Source: a virus. From it: a stretch of DNA of 30,856 nt. The stretch is from the IMG/VR virus record IMGVR_UViG_3300025131_000257, positions 1 through 30,856 of that record, one strand, 5' to 3'. Every line of letters begins with the position of its first letter. Positions within the stretch are counted from its first letter, which is position 1. The translations under genes and the position numbers were made by a program. Positions 22,393 through 28,914 of this stretch are shown here, in pieces. Under the pieces are notes generated by a model that was not told the DNA's origin, ran no database searches, and saw only the letters and a program-made list of their open reading frames with translations.

Positions 22393-23199
22393 ATGTCAAA
22401 ACTAAACAAAAAAGATTCTAAAGTTACAGAATCAACTCAAAATACAGATGTAGTAGTTTCAGAAGAACAATCATCGCCATGGTATGTTTTTTGTTCAACG
22501 GGATGTGGTTTTTGTAAAAAAGCGGAACCAATTATTGAGGAACTTAATAAGGAAGGTTACAACATTTTAAAACTTGATGTAACTGAAGGTGATAATCAAA
22601 AGTTAAGTGAAGAACTTAAAAAAGAATATAATGTTCAATGTGGAACACCATGGTTTATAAATGCAGAAACTGGTAAAGGTGTATGTGGTTTTAGAGAAAA
22701 AGATGTTCTTGAAAAATGGTTAAATGGTGAAGATATACCAACTCCACCTAGACCAAAAGGTCCAATACCTAAACCACCATTTCATGGTGCTTCTAAAAAA
22801 GAAGAAAATACTTGGAAAAAAGAATATAAAAAATGGACTAAAGAAAATTCACATCTCCCAAAGATACAAACAGCTGAAGAAATTCTTACAAGACCAAGAC
22901 CGAAAACTCAACCACCCATGCCACCTCAACCAAATTCAACAGATGCACAATTTGAAGAGTGGGGTAAAACATGGGATGAATGGACTAAAGAAAATTCACA
23001 TTTACCTAACTTACAACCGGCGAGTGTTATTATAGAAAATTTCAAAAAAAGAGCATCTCAAGTACCACCAGGAGCACCAACACCACAATCAGGTCAACAA
23101 TTTCCTGTAAATGATACTAAAATTAACACTTTAGAAGCTAAAGTTACAGCTCTTGAAGTTAAAATTGATAAAATAATGAGTCATTTCGGAGTGAAGTGA
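22393..23199 (+). CDS. thioredoxin/glutaredoxin-fold protein with CGFC site and proline-rich repeats
   Basis: 268 residues. The redox domain covers about residues 28-110: 'WYVFCSTGCGFCKKAEPII' with the CGFC motif at 38-41, and a cis-proline turn 'CGTPWF' (P85), as in thioredoxin-fold oxidoreductases. It is followed by 'PTPPRPKGPIPKPPF' and a tandem repeat of about 45-49 residues (about 120-164 and 169-213), each ending in a near-identical 'WTKENSHLP.(I/L)Q' peptide (148-159 and 197-208). The C-terminus ('INTLEAKVTALEVKIDKIMSHF') is a coiled coil that could trimerise. There is no signal peptide. The fused Pro-rich region suggests docking to a partner or a virion-associated redox protein. It ends in GTGA, overlapping the GTG start of the next gene by 4 nt. 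Confidence 0.75.
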   Translation: MSKLNKKDSKVTESTQNTDVVVSEEQSSPWYVFCSTGCGFCKKAEPIIEELNKEGYNILKLDVTEGDNQKLSEELKKEYNVQCGTPWFINAETGKGVCGFREKDVLEKWLNGEDIPTPPRPKGPIPKPPFHGASKKEENTWKKEYKKWTKENSHLPKIQTAEEILTRPRPKTQPPMPPQPNSTDAQFEEWGKTWDEWTKENSHLPNLQPASVIIENFKKRASQVPPGAPTPQSGQQFPVNDTKINTLEAKVTALEVKIDKIMSHFGVK

Positions 23200-23618
23200 A
23201 ATTCAAATTTAAACCAACAATTTCAAAAGATAGAGAAGCTACCAAAGAAGAATTAGATTGTATTAAAGAAACTGAAGAGATGTTAAAGGAAGAAAAGAAA
23301 CTTCCACCAACATCTCAGATGGTTCGTAATATAGCTACAGATCACTGGCGTTCTCTAAAGGCATTTGTTAAAGGTAAACAAACAATTACAACACAAGAAG
23401 AAGCCGAACGAAGATGGGAAATCTGTAAAGTTTGTCCTCATCTTAAATACGATGAAACTAATCCAGACACAAATAAAAAAGATGGTAGATGTACACATTG
23501 TGGATGTTTTATGAATGTGAAAGTACATTATGCTATTGCTGAATGTCCTATAAATAAATGGAAAAAACATTGTGGTTGTAATTGTGATTGTGAACATGAT
23601 GGAGATTGTGATGAATAA
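23196..23618 (+). CDS. zinc-ribbon protein, Cys-rich C-terminus, 140 aa
   Basis: The start is GTG at 23196 (GTGA overlap with the previous stop), served by CGGAG at 23187-23191. The first 70 residues are charged and helical. Then comes a four-cysteine ribbon: C77-x2-C80 ... C99-x2-C102 with C104 and C117 ('EICKVCPHL', 'RCTHCGCFMNVKVHYAIAECPINKW'), a pattern found in small phage proteins annotated as DUF6171-like. The tail 'KKHCGCNCDCEHDGDCDE' adds five more cysteines and an acidic end. It most likely binds zinc. The extra cysteines could hold another metal or be redox-active, which would fit its position between two thioredoxin-type genes. It overlaps the thioredoxin ATG by 8 nt (ATGAATAA). 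Confidence 0.7.
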   Translation: MKFKFKPTISKDREATKEELDCIKETEEMLKEEKKLPPTSQMVRNIATDHWRSLKAFVKGKQTITTQEEAERRWEICKVCPHLKYDETNPDTNKKDGRCTHCGCFMNVKVHYAIAECPINKWKKHCGCNCDCEHDGDCDE

Positions 23619-23946
23619 TTTAACAAAATCAGAGTTTATGAACATCTATAATAAGGGAGAAAATCTTACAGATAAACCTATATTCATAGATTTTTATGCA
23701 ACTTGGTGAGGACCCTGTAAAATGTATGAGCAGGTGCTCAACGAAATCACACCAAGATATAAAGATAAGATAAACTTATACAAAGTGAATATTGAAGATG
23801 AACCTGAAATTGCAGGTTTATTTGGAGTGATGAGTGTTCCTAACACAACAACTATTTCAAAGAGTGGTGACACATTTTCAATGCCTGGAGCATTAAACGA
23901 GGCGACACTTGAATATTTCCTCGAAGGATTACTTAAAAAAAAATAA
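23611..23946 (+). CDS. trxA: candidate selenocysteine-containing thioredoxin (WUGPC, in-frame UGA)
   Basis: Translated through one UGA (23707-23709) this gives a full-length 111-residue thioredoxin. The start ATG (23611) overlaps the previous stop by 8 nt and has GGAG at 23601-23604, 6 nt upstream. The sequence is 'KPIFIDFYATW' (22-32), UGA at residue 33, then 'GPCKMYEQVLNEI', so the UGA replaces the first (nucleophilic) cysteine of WCGPCK. 'LYKVNIEDEPEIAGLFGVMSVP' supplies the cis-proline turn and 'GALNEATLEYFLEGLL' the last helix. Length and spacing match ordinary thioredoxins (about 105-110). No other in-frame stop occurs before TAA at 23944-23946. UGA serves as a normal stop in other genes here (23197, 28912), so the code is standard. 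A SECIS-like hairpin follows at 23727-23740. Selenocysteine fits; a nonsense mutation or read error is the alternative. Conventional gene calling would report only the fragment 23722-23946. Confidence 0.75.
23727..23740 (+). promoter_or_regulatory. candidate bacterial-type SECIS hairpin
   Basis: TGAGC (23727-23731) pairs with GCTCA (23736-23740), with loop AGGT (23732-23735) presenting GG. The loop starts 22 nt after the UGA, inside the 16-37 nt range accepted for bacterial SECIS elements, and a G lies in the first two loop bases, as SelB recognition requires. The E. coli fdhF loop also contains AGGU. The codons forming it (GAG CAG GTG CTC AAC, 23728-23742) all end in G or C, against the strong A/T bias of this genome. 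Confidence 0.65.
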
Positions 23947-23955
23947 AAAAAAGCG

Positions 23956-23985
23956 TTGACTTATATGGTCAAAAAGATATATATT
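23956..23985 (+). promoter_or_regulatory. sigma-70-like promoter upstream of the SSB gene
   Basis: TTGACT (23956-23961) and TATATT (23980-23985) are separated by 18 nt; an alternative -10 TATATA (23978-23983) gives 16 nt. It lacks the late-type motif, which suggests early or middle expression by host-type RNA polymerase. A leader of about 80 nt results. Confidence 0.6.
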
Positions 23986-24009
23986 ATAGTAATGTATAAA
24001 AATAGGTTA

Positions 24010-24072
24010 TATGGTTATAGAATTTAACCATAAATAATAAACGATAAACAATAAAACACAGGAGAAAACAGC
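24010..24072 (+). promoter_or_regulatory. SSB mRNA leader: hairpin plus A-rich region, possible autoregulatory operator
   Basis: TATGGTTA (24010-24017) pairs perfectly with TAACCATA (24025-24032) over a 7-nt loop. An unstructured A-rich stretch follows with AATAAACG/ATAAACAA/TAAAACAC-like 8-nt units, then the AGGAG ribosome binding site at 24060-24064. In T4, gp32 represses its own translation by binding cooperatively from a leader pseudoknot into an A/U-rich unstructured region. The layout here is analogous; no second stem for a pseudoknot was found. Confidence 0.4.
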
Positions 24073-24861
24073 ATGGATATAGATGCAATTAAATCTAAAC
24101 TAACTCAACTACAATCAACAACTTCAACAAAAGAAAACTTTTGGAAACCCGTACCGGGTAAACAAGTAGTTCGTATTGTTCCTTATAAACATAATAAAGA
24201 AAATCCTTTCATAGAATTATTCTTTCATTATAATTTGGGTAATAATAAAACTTATATGTCACCAGTTTCATTTGGTAGACCAGATCCAGTTGAAGAATTT
24301 TCCAATAAACTTAAATCTACTGGTAATAAAGACGAATGGATTCAAGGTAAAAGACTTGAACCTAAAATGAGAACTTTTGCACCTGTAATAGTTCGTGGTA
24401 AAGAATCTGAAGGTGTTAAATTCTGGGGATTCGGTAAGACTGTATATCAAGAATTACTTGGTGTAATTGCTGACCCTGACTATGGTGATATTACAGACCC
24501 AACAACAGGTCGTGATATTATGATTGAAAGACAAACACCTGCTGAAGCTGGTAATCAATATGGTAAAACTACTGTAAGAGTTAAACCTAATCAAATGCCG
24601 ATTACTGAAGACGCCGACTTATTACAAAAAGTATTTGATAACCAACCAAATCTAACTGAGTTATATACAGAACCAACTTATGATGAATTAAAAGAAGCTT
24701 TAAGTAATTTCTTGAATCCATCTGATGATAATACAGAAACCACTACTACAAGTAATGGTGTAGCTGCTAGTACAACTCCAACTACAAACACTGGAACTAC
24801 TACAACTACTACAAAAACATCAGATGTATCAGATGCATTTGACGATTTGTTCAATAACTAA
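24073..24861 (+). CDS. 32: single-stranded DNA-binding protein (gp32-like)
   Basis: 262 residues. It coats single-stranded DNA during replication, recombination and repair, working with UvsX and the helicase encoded downstream. Visible features are the N-terminal 'MDIDAIKSKLTQLQ' helix, 'FWKPVPGKQVVRIVPYKHNKENPFIELFFHYN' (the entry strand of the OB-fold core), 'FAPVIVRGKESEGVKFWGFGKTVYQEL', and a Thr-rich linker (about 219-250) leading to the acidic tip 'DVSDAFDDLFNN', the protein-interaction tail typical of SSBs. No cysteine occurs in the whole protein, so the zinc site of T4 gp32 is absent. It has its own sigma-70-like promoter and a structured leader. The gene is followed by a structured intergenic region. 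Confidence 0.85.
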   Translation: MDIDAIKSKLTQLQSTTSTKENFWKPVPGKQVVRIVPYKHNKENPFIELFFHYNLGNNKTYMSPVSFGRPDPVEEFSNKLKSTGNKDEWIQGKRLEPKMRTFAPVIVRGKESEGVKFWGFGKTVYQELLGVIADPDYGDITDPTTGRDIMIERQTPAEAGNQYGKTTVRVKPNQMPITEDADLLQKVFDNQPNLTELYTEPTYDELKEALSNFLNPSDDNTETTTTSNGVAASTTPTTNTGTTTTTTKTSDVSDAFDDLFNN

Positions 24862-24880
24862 TAAATAAATGAATAAGTTT

Positions 24881-24981
24881 GGGGATGTCTGGCGATAGAT
24901 GTACATTTCACACAAGAAACTTGACACATTGATTAGAGTATTCTTAGCATCACTCTCTATCTAGATTAACTGTTCATCCCC
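24881..24981 (+). ncRNA. candidate structured RNA between SSB and uvsX
   Basis: This 101-nt segment can fold into a closed multi-stem structure: GGGGATG (24881-24887) with CATCCCC (24975-24981), GATAG (24894-24898) with CTATC (24957-24961), ATGT (24899-24902) with ACAT (24926-24929) enclosing CAAG/CTTG (24913-24916/24920-24923), and AGAGT (24935-24939) with ACTCT (24952-24956). The stretch is also richer in G and C than its surroundings. It is not a tRNA because no T-arm precedes the 3' strand. It could be a terminator-like or regulatory leader for uvsX, or a small RNA. The short stems may be chance, but the 7-bp G/C-rich closing stem is unusual here. Confidence 0.35.
24921..24950 (+). promoter_or_regulatory. 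sigma-70-like promoter upstream of uvsX
   Basis: TTGACA (24921-24926), a perfect -35, is followed after 18 nt by TAGCAT (24945-24950), a 4 of 6 match to the -10. It would give a leader of about 45 nt before the ATG at 25004, with AGGAG at 24994-24998. It overlaps the proposed structured RNA, so both readings may not hold together. Confidence 0.45.
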
Positions 24982-25003
24982 TCTTATCATCATAGGAGAA
25001 AAT

Positions 25004-26125
25004 ATGTCAGAAAAAGACAAATTGGCTAGTATAATAGCTGATGAACTAAATAAACAATTCAAACATCAGAAGGTTGCTTATTTTCTTGATGAAGATTCCA
25101 ATCCAACTGATGTAACAGATTGGATTTCAACAGGTTCAACAATGTTAGATATAGCTATTTCCAATAAACCGAATGGTGGTGTTGCCGTAGGTAAAATCAC
25201 GGAATTAAATGGTTTAGAAGGTAGTGGTAAATCTCTCATTGGTTCTCATTTATTAGCTTCAACTCAAAGAAAAGATGGTGTGGCTGTCTATATAGATACA
25301 GAGAGTGCAGTATCACCAGAGTTTCTTGAAGCGATTGGTGTGGATACAAAAAGTATGTTATATGTACACCTTGAAACAGTTGAAGAAATATTTGATACTA
25401 TTGAAACAATTGTTACAAAGATTAGAGAATCAGATAAAGATAGATTAGTTACAATTCTTGTTGATAGTTTGGCAGCTGCTTCTACGAAAGTAGAAATGGA
25501 TGCTGACTTTGATAAAGATGGTTGGGCAACAGCCAAAGCAATCATCATATCAAAAGCAATGAGAAAGATTACTCAAATGATTGCTAGACAAAAGGTTGCA
25601 CTTGTATTTACAAATCAATTACGACAAAAGTTAGGTGTAATGTTTGGAGACCCTTGGACTACAAGTGGTGGAAAGGCATTACCATTTCATGCTTCAACAC
25701 GAATCAGATTCAAAAATGCTGGACAAATCAAAGATACAAGTAAGAAGAATACAATTGGTATTAAAATAAAAGGACAAGTAATCAAAAATAGATTAGGTCC
25801 CCCAATGAGAACTGCGGAGTTTCCATTATATTTTGATACTGGTATTGATGATTATGGTAGTTGGTTGAATGTAATGAAAGAACATAAACTTGTAAAAGTT
25901 GGCGGTTCTTGGTATACTTTACCAGAAACAGATATAGATACAGGTGAATTGATTAAAGAACATAAGTTTCAATCAAAAGATTTTGAAAATCTTATGAATA
26001 CAAATTCTACATTAAGACAATATTGTTATGATAGAATTTGTGAAGCTTGTATCTTAAAGTATGATTCAAAACAACTTGGTGTTGATGATGTTGTAGAAAC
26101 TGATGAGGTAGTGGATGAACTCTAA
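25004..26125 (+). CDS. uvsX: UvsX/RecA-like recombinase
   Basis: 373 residues (T4 UvsX 391). It forms filaments on single-stranded DNA and catalyses strand exchange in recombination-dependent replication and repair. Walker A 'GLEGSGKSL' is at 70-78, the catalytic glutamate lies in 'YIDTESA' (E100), Walker B 'VTILVDSLAAAS' at 149-160, and loop 2 'TNQLRQKLGVMFGDPWTTSGGKALPFHASTRIRF' at about 203-236, which is the DNA-binding loop of RecA family proteins. Preceded by AGGAG and a sigma-70-like promoter. It overlaps the next gene by 11 nt, indicating an operon with the nuclease and helicase genes. Partner genes uvsY and a clamp loader are not in this window. Confidence 0.93.
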   Translation: MSEKDKLASIIADELNKQFKHQKVAYFLDEDSNPTDVTDWISTGSTMLDIAISNKPNGGVAVGKITELNGLEGSGKSLIGSHLLASTQRKDGVAVYIDTESAVSPEFLEAIGVDTKSMLYVHLETVEEIFDTIETIVTKIRESDKDRLVTILVDSLAAASTKVEMDADFDKDGWATAKAIIISKAMRKITQMIARQKVALVFTNQLRQKLGVMFGDPWTTSGGKALPFHASTRIRFKNAGQIKDTSKKNTIGIKIKGQVIKNRLGPPMRTAEFPLYFDTGIDDYGSWLNVMKEHKLVKVGGSWYTLPETDIDTGELIKEHKFQSKDFENLMNTNSTLRQYCYDRICEACILKYDSKQLGVDDVVETDEVVDEL

Positions 26126-27182
26126 AACTGATTTAAATGAAAAATTTATATCTTTTTTAGAACAAACCAAAGACGAAAAACACAAATCAGTAACACATTT
26201 AAATGATAGAGTTTTAATTGTGGATGGTTTGAACACATTTATCAGGTCGTTCGCAGTTAATCCTTCTATTAATGATGATGGAATACATATTGGTGGTGTT
26301 GTTGGATTTTTAAGATCAATACGATATACTTGTGATATTTTAAAACCATCTCGTTGTATTATTGTTTTTGATGGTAAAGGTGGTTCGGTAAAAAGAAGAA
26401 AGTTATATCCAGAATACAAGGCCAATCGTAAAGTTAAGAGAAGATTAAATAGAAATGTCGAGTGGGGAACTACCCCTCAAGATGAAGAAGAATCAATGAA
26501 ACAACAGATGGGTAGATTGATTGATTATTTAGAACAACTACCACTTACTTTGATTTCAATTGATAATGTAGAAGCTGACGATGTGATGGCTTACATATCA
26601 CAACAAATTCTTACAGAAAGTGATATATTCTTAATGAGTACAGATAAAGACTTTCTTCAACTTGTAGATGATAGAGTAAAAGTATGGAGTCCAACAAAAA
26701 AGAAACTTTACAACAAGAAAGAAGTTTTTGAAGAATATGGTGTACATTCTCATAATATGTTAACATATAGAATATTAGATGGTGATAAGTCAGATAATAT
26801 AGGGGGAATTAAAGGTGCTGGCCTTAAGAGTCTAAAAAAATTCTGTCCCAAAATTTCGTCTATAGAAAAATTTGATGTGAAAGATTTGATAGAATTTGTA
26901 GAAAATTCAGATAAAAAAATAAAACTCTTGGAAAATATAAAAAATAGTATTAACTTAGTGAAAAGAAATTATTTACTAATGCAATTACAAAAGGTAGATA
27001 TCCCAGGACATGTCAAATTGAAAATACAAGGAGCAGTTAATAGGAAAGTACCACAACTTATTAAACATAAATTTCAAGTGATGTTTTTAAAAGATAAACT
27101 GTCAAATCAGATAAAGAATTTGGACACTTGGATTATGGAGTTTACAAGGTTAAGTAGATTTAGAGGGATAAATGACAGATAA
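26115..27182 (+). CDS. rnh: 5'-3' exonuclease / flap endonuclease (T4 RNase H-like)
   Basis: 355 residues; T4 RNase H has 305. It removes RNA primers and flaps from Okazaki fragments. The FEN/PIN acidic residues are in place: D37 in 'RVLIVDGLNTFIR', D86 in 'IIVFDGKGGS', the 'NVEADDVMA' cluster (E153, D155, D156), 'STDKDFLQLV' (D177, D179), and the H3TH segment 'LDGDKSDNIGGIKGAGLKSL' (221-240). The arch region 'SVKRRKLYPEYKANRK' is present. Because the polymerase lacks a 5' nuclease domain, this separate enzyme fits. The start overlaps uvsX by 11 nt. The last 11 nt overlap the helicase gene. A longer C-terminus than T4 is noted. Confidence 0.9.
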   Translation: MNSKTDLNEKFISFLEQTKDEKHKSVTHLNDRVLIVDGLNTFIRSFAVNPSINDDGIHIGGVVGFLRSIRYTCDILKPSRCIIVFDGKGGSVKRRKLYPEYKANRKVKRRLNRNVEWGTTPQDEEESMKQQMGRLIDYLEQLPLTLISIDNVEADDVMAYISQQILTESDIFLMSTDKDFLQLVDDRVKVWSPTKKKLYNKKEVFEEYGVHSHNMLTYRILDGDKSDNIGGIKGAGLKSLKKFCPKISSIEKFDVKDLIEFVENSDKKIKLLENIKNSINLVKRNYLLMQLQKVDIPGHVKLKIQGAVNRKVPQLIKHKFQVMFLKDKLSNQIKNLDTWIMEFTRLSRFRGINDR

Positions 27183-28530
27183 GTTAACAGATTTTGGACA
27201 CACATTTCAAATAAAGTCGGTTGTTTGTTTAATGACAAATCAAACATTTCTTGAACAAATTCATGATATACTTGATGAAAAACATTATGATAGCGATAGT
27301 TTAAAATGGATTGTGAAAGAGTGTCAAAAGTATTTTGATGAATATAAAAAACCAATAACTCTTGATGTTTTTAAAGTCAGAGTAAATGATGTTACAAATG
27401 ACATCCTTAAAACATCAATTGTTGAAACTTTGAAAGAGATATTTAGACATTTTGAGGCACCAGATTTAGAATTTATACAAGATAGGTGTCTTGACTTTTT
27501 TAAGAATCAAACATTGAAAAATGCTATTCTACAATCAGTTGAAATATTAGAATCAAAAGGTGATTATGAACACATAAAGAAACTTGTTGATGATGCTTTA
27601 AATGCTGGAACTGAAAGAAATATAGGACATGAATATGTAGAACATATCGAAGATAGATATTCAGAAACAGCTAGAACAACTGTTGAAACGGGTTGGGAAG
27701 TAATTGATGAATTAACTCAAGGTGGTTTAGGTGGTGGTGAACTTGGTGTGATTGTAGCACCAGCTGGTGTTGGTAAGACTTGGGTGTTGGCTGCAATTGG
27801 AGCTAATGCTATGAAAAAAGGAAAACATATAGTTCACTATTCATTAGAATTAAATGAGGCTTATGTTGGTTTAAGATACGATAGTATATTTACGGGTATC
27901 GCTAACCAAAACTTAAAGTATCATAAAGAAGATGTTCAAGGTGAAATGGATAAACTTAAAGGTGATTTGGTTATCAAGTATTATCCAACTAAAACAGCTA
28001 GTGTAAATACAATATCAGCTCATTTAAAAAGAATTACAAATTTAGGAACACAAGTTGATATGGTTATTGTAGATTATGGTGATATATTAAAAGATACTCA
28101 ATTTGCAAAAGAAGTAAGACACGCACTTGGAAATATTTATGAAGATTTAAGAGGATTGGCTGGTGAATTTCAGATTCCAATATGGACTGCATCGCAAGCA
28201 AATAGAAGTGCTCTTGACGAAGATGTGATTGAAGCTCAAAAGGTTTCTGAATCATATCAAAAAGTAATGACAGCAGATTTTGTGATGTCATTAAGTAGAA
28301 AAGTAGAAGATAAGATAGGTAATACAGGTCGATTTCATGTGATTAAAAACAGATTCGGTCCTGATGGAATTACTTATCCTGCTAAAGTAAACACCAATAC
28401 TGGTAAAATGGAAATATATGAAAGTACATCAGTTGGTGGTAAAGAACAACAACAAAAGATTGATAACAGAGATAATCTTATGAGAAAAATGTTAGCAAAT
28501 AAATATGATGACTTAATGGGAAATGAATAA
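27172..28530 (+). CDS. 41: DnaB-like replicative helicase (gp41-like)
   Basis: 452 residues (T4 gp41 475). It unwinds the replication fork as a ring hexamer. The N-terminal 150 residues are helical, as in the DnaB N-domain and linker. The RecA-type core has Walker A 'APAGVGKT' (196-203), 'HIVHYSLELNE' with the catalytic Glu, Walker B 'DMVIVDYGDIL' (296-306), the 'PIWTASQANRSALDEDV' segment (motif H3, containing the Q), and 'GRFHVIKNRFGPDG', which ends in the arginine-finger region. The C-terminal tail is charged. It starts within the nuclease gene (11-nt overlap) and shares a base with the next start (TAATG). A primase is not found nearby. Confidence 0.92.
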   Translation: MTDKLTDFGHTFQIKSVVCLMTNQTFLEQIHDILDEKHYDSDSLKWIVKECQKYFDEYKKPITLDVFKVRVNDVTNDILKTSIVETLKEIFRHFEAPDLEFIQDRCLDFFKNQTLKNAILQSVEILESKGDYEHIKKLVDDALNAGTERNIGHEYVEHIEDRYSETARTTVETGWEVIDELTQGGLGGGELGVIVAPAGVGKTWVLAAIGANAMKKGKHIVHYSLELNEAYVGLRYDSIFTGIANQNLKYHKEDVQGEMDKLKGDLVIKYYPTKTASVNTISAHLKRITNLGTQVDMVIVDYGDILKDTQFAKEVRHALGNIYEDLRGLAGEFQIPIWTASQANRSALDEDVIEAQKVSESYQKVMTADFVMSLSRKVEDKIGNTGRFHVIKNRFGPDGITYPAKVNTNTGKMEIYESTSVGGKEQQQKIDNRDNLMRKMLANKYDDLMGNE

Positions 28531-28799
28531 TGAAAAAAGAAAAAGAAATGACAATAGGTGAAGTAACTAGAAATGTATTAAAAGAAATTCGTGATGCAAT
28601 TTTTGATTCAATATCATTTGATAATAAACCAGAAATACCTGATCATTTGAAATATGGTATGATGGAAAAACCAAAACGAGCAAGAACTAAAGGTAGATAC
28701 AGAGCAGATGACAAATCTACTAAAGATGTAAATGAAGCTTGGGTTGGTGGTAAAGCACCTAAAAAGAAATCTAGGAGAAAAAAAGATGCAAGTAACTAA
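28530..28799 (+). CDS. small basic hypothetical protein, 89 aa
   Basis: Coupled to the helicase gene by TAATG. The first 50 residues are helical ('MTIGEVTRNVLKEIRDAIFDSI'); the rest is basic and probably disordered ('KPKRARTKGRYRADDKSTKDVN', 'GGKAPKKKSRRKKDASN'). The basic tail suggests nucleic-acid binding, and the context (directly after the replicative helicase) suggests a replication accessory factor; neither is shown by a motif. It has no cysteine or membrane segment. It overlaps the next ORF by 14 nt. Confidence 0.6.
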   Translation: MKKEKEMTIGEVTRNVLKEIRDAIFDSISFDNKPEIPDHLKYGMMEKPKRARTKGRYRADDKSTKDVNEAWVGGKAPKKKSRRKKDASN

Positions 28800-28914
28800 T
28801 GGGGAAAATGTATCAACTACATATGATGTGTGGTATAATGTAAAAAAAATAGAATATTACAATGACGGTGATATTATGATTTATTATAAGGAAAAAAATG
28901 AAAAATCAAGTTGA
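28786..28914 (+). CDS. small hypothetical protein, 42 aa
   Basis: The start is taken at ATG 28786, served by AGGAGA (28773-28778), rather than the in-frame ATG 28732, which lies inside the previous gene without a ribosome binding site. The product (MQVTNGENVSTTYDVWYNV...) is a short beta-like peptide rich in Tyr, Asn and Asp, with no recognised fold. It ends with TGA, one of only two TGA stops in the window. It overlaps the methyltransferase gene by 17 nt. Translation is plausible from the good ribosome binding site and tight packing. Confidence 0.5.
   Translation: MQVTNGENVSTTYDVWYNVKKIEYYNDGDIMIYYKEKNEKSS

Noticed and set aside
22820-23040. CRISPR-like or other DNA repeat array
   Set aside because: Only two copies, in frame, conserved at protein level: it is an internal protein repeat.
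23707-23709. UGA as Trp, Gly or Cys by a variant genetic code
   Set aside because: UGA ends two other genes (23197 and 28912) and occurs in-frame nowhere else; Trp is always TGG in the genes read. Trp or Gly would abolish the active site.
23722-23946. 74-residue gene starting at ATG 23722
   Set aside because: It starts after the CxxC motif, has no ribosome binding site, and would be a thioredoxin without an active site. The longer reading through UGA explains start, length and motif.
24881-24981. tRNA (including tRNA-Sec) in the structured region between SSB and uvsX
   Set aside because: The 7-bp closing stem looks like an acceptor stem, and a tRNA-Sec would be attractive here, but there is no T-arm, no anticodon stem around a TCA triplet and no CCA end.
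28732-28785. ATG 28732 as start of the 42-aa protein
   Set aside because: It lies inside the preceding gene with no ribosome binding site, while ATG 28786 has AGGAGA at the right distance.
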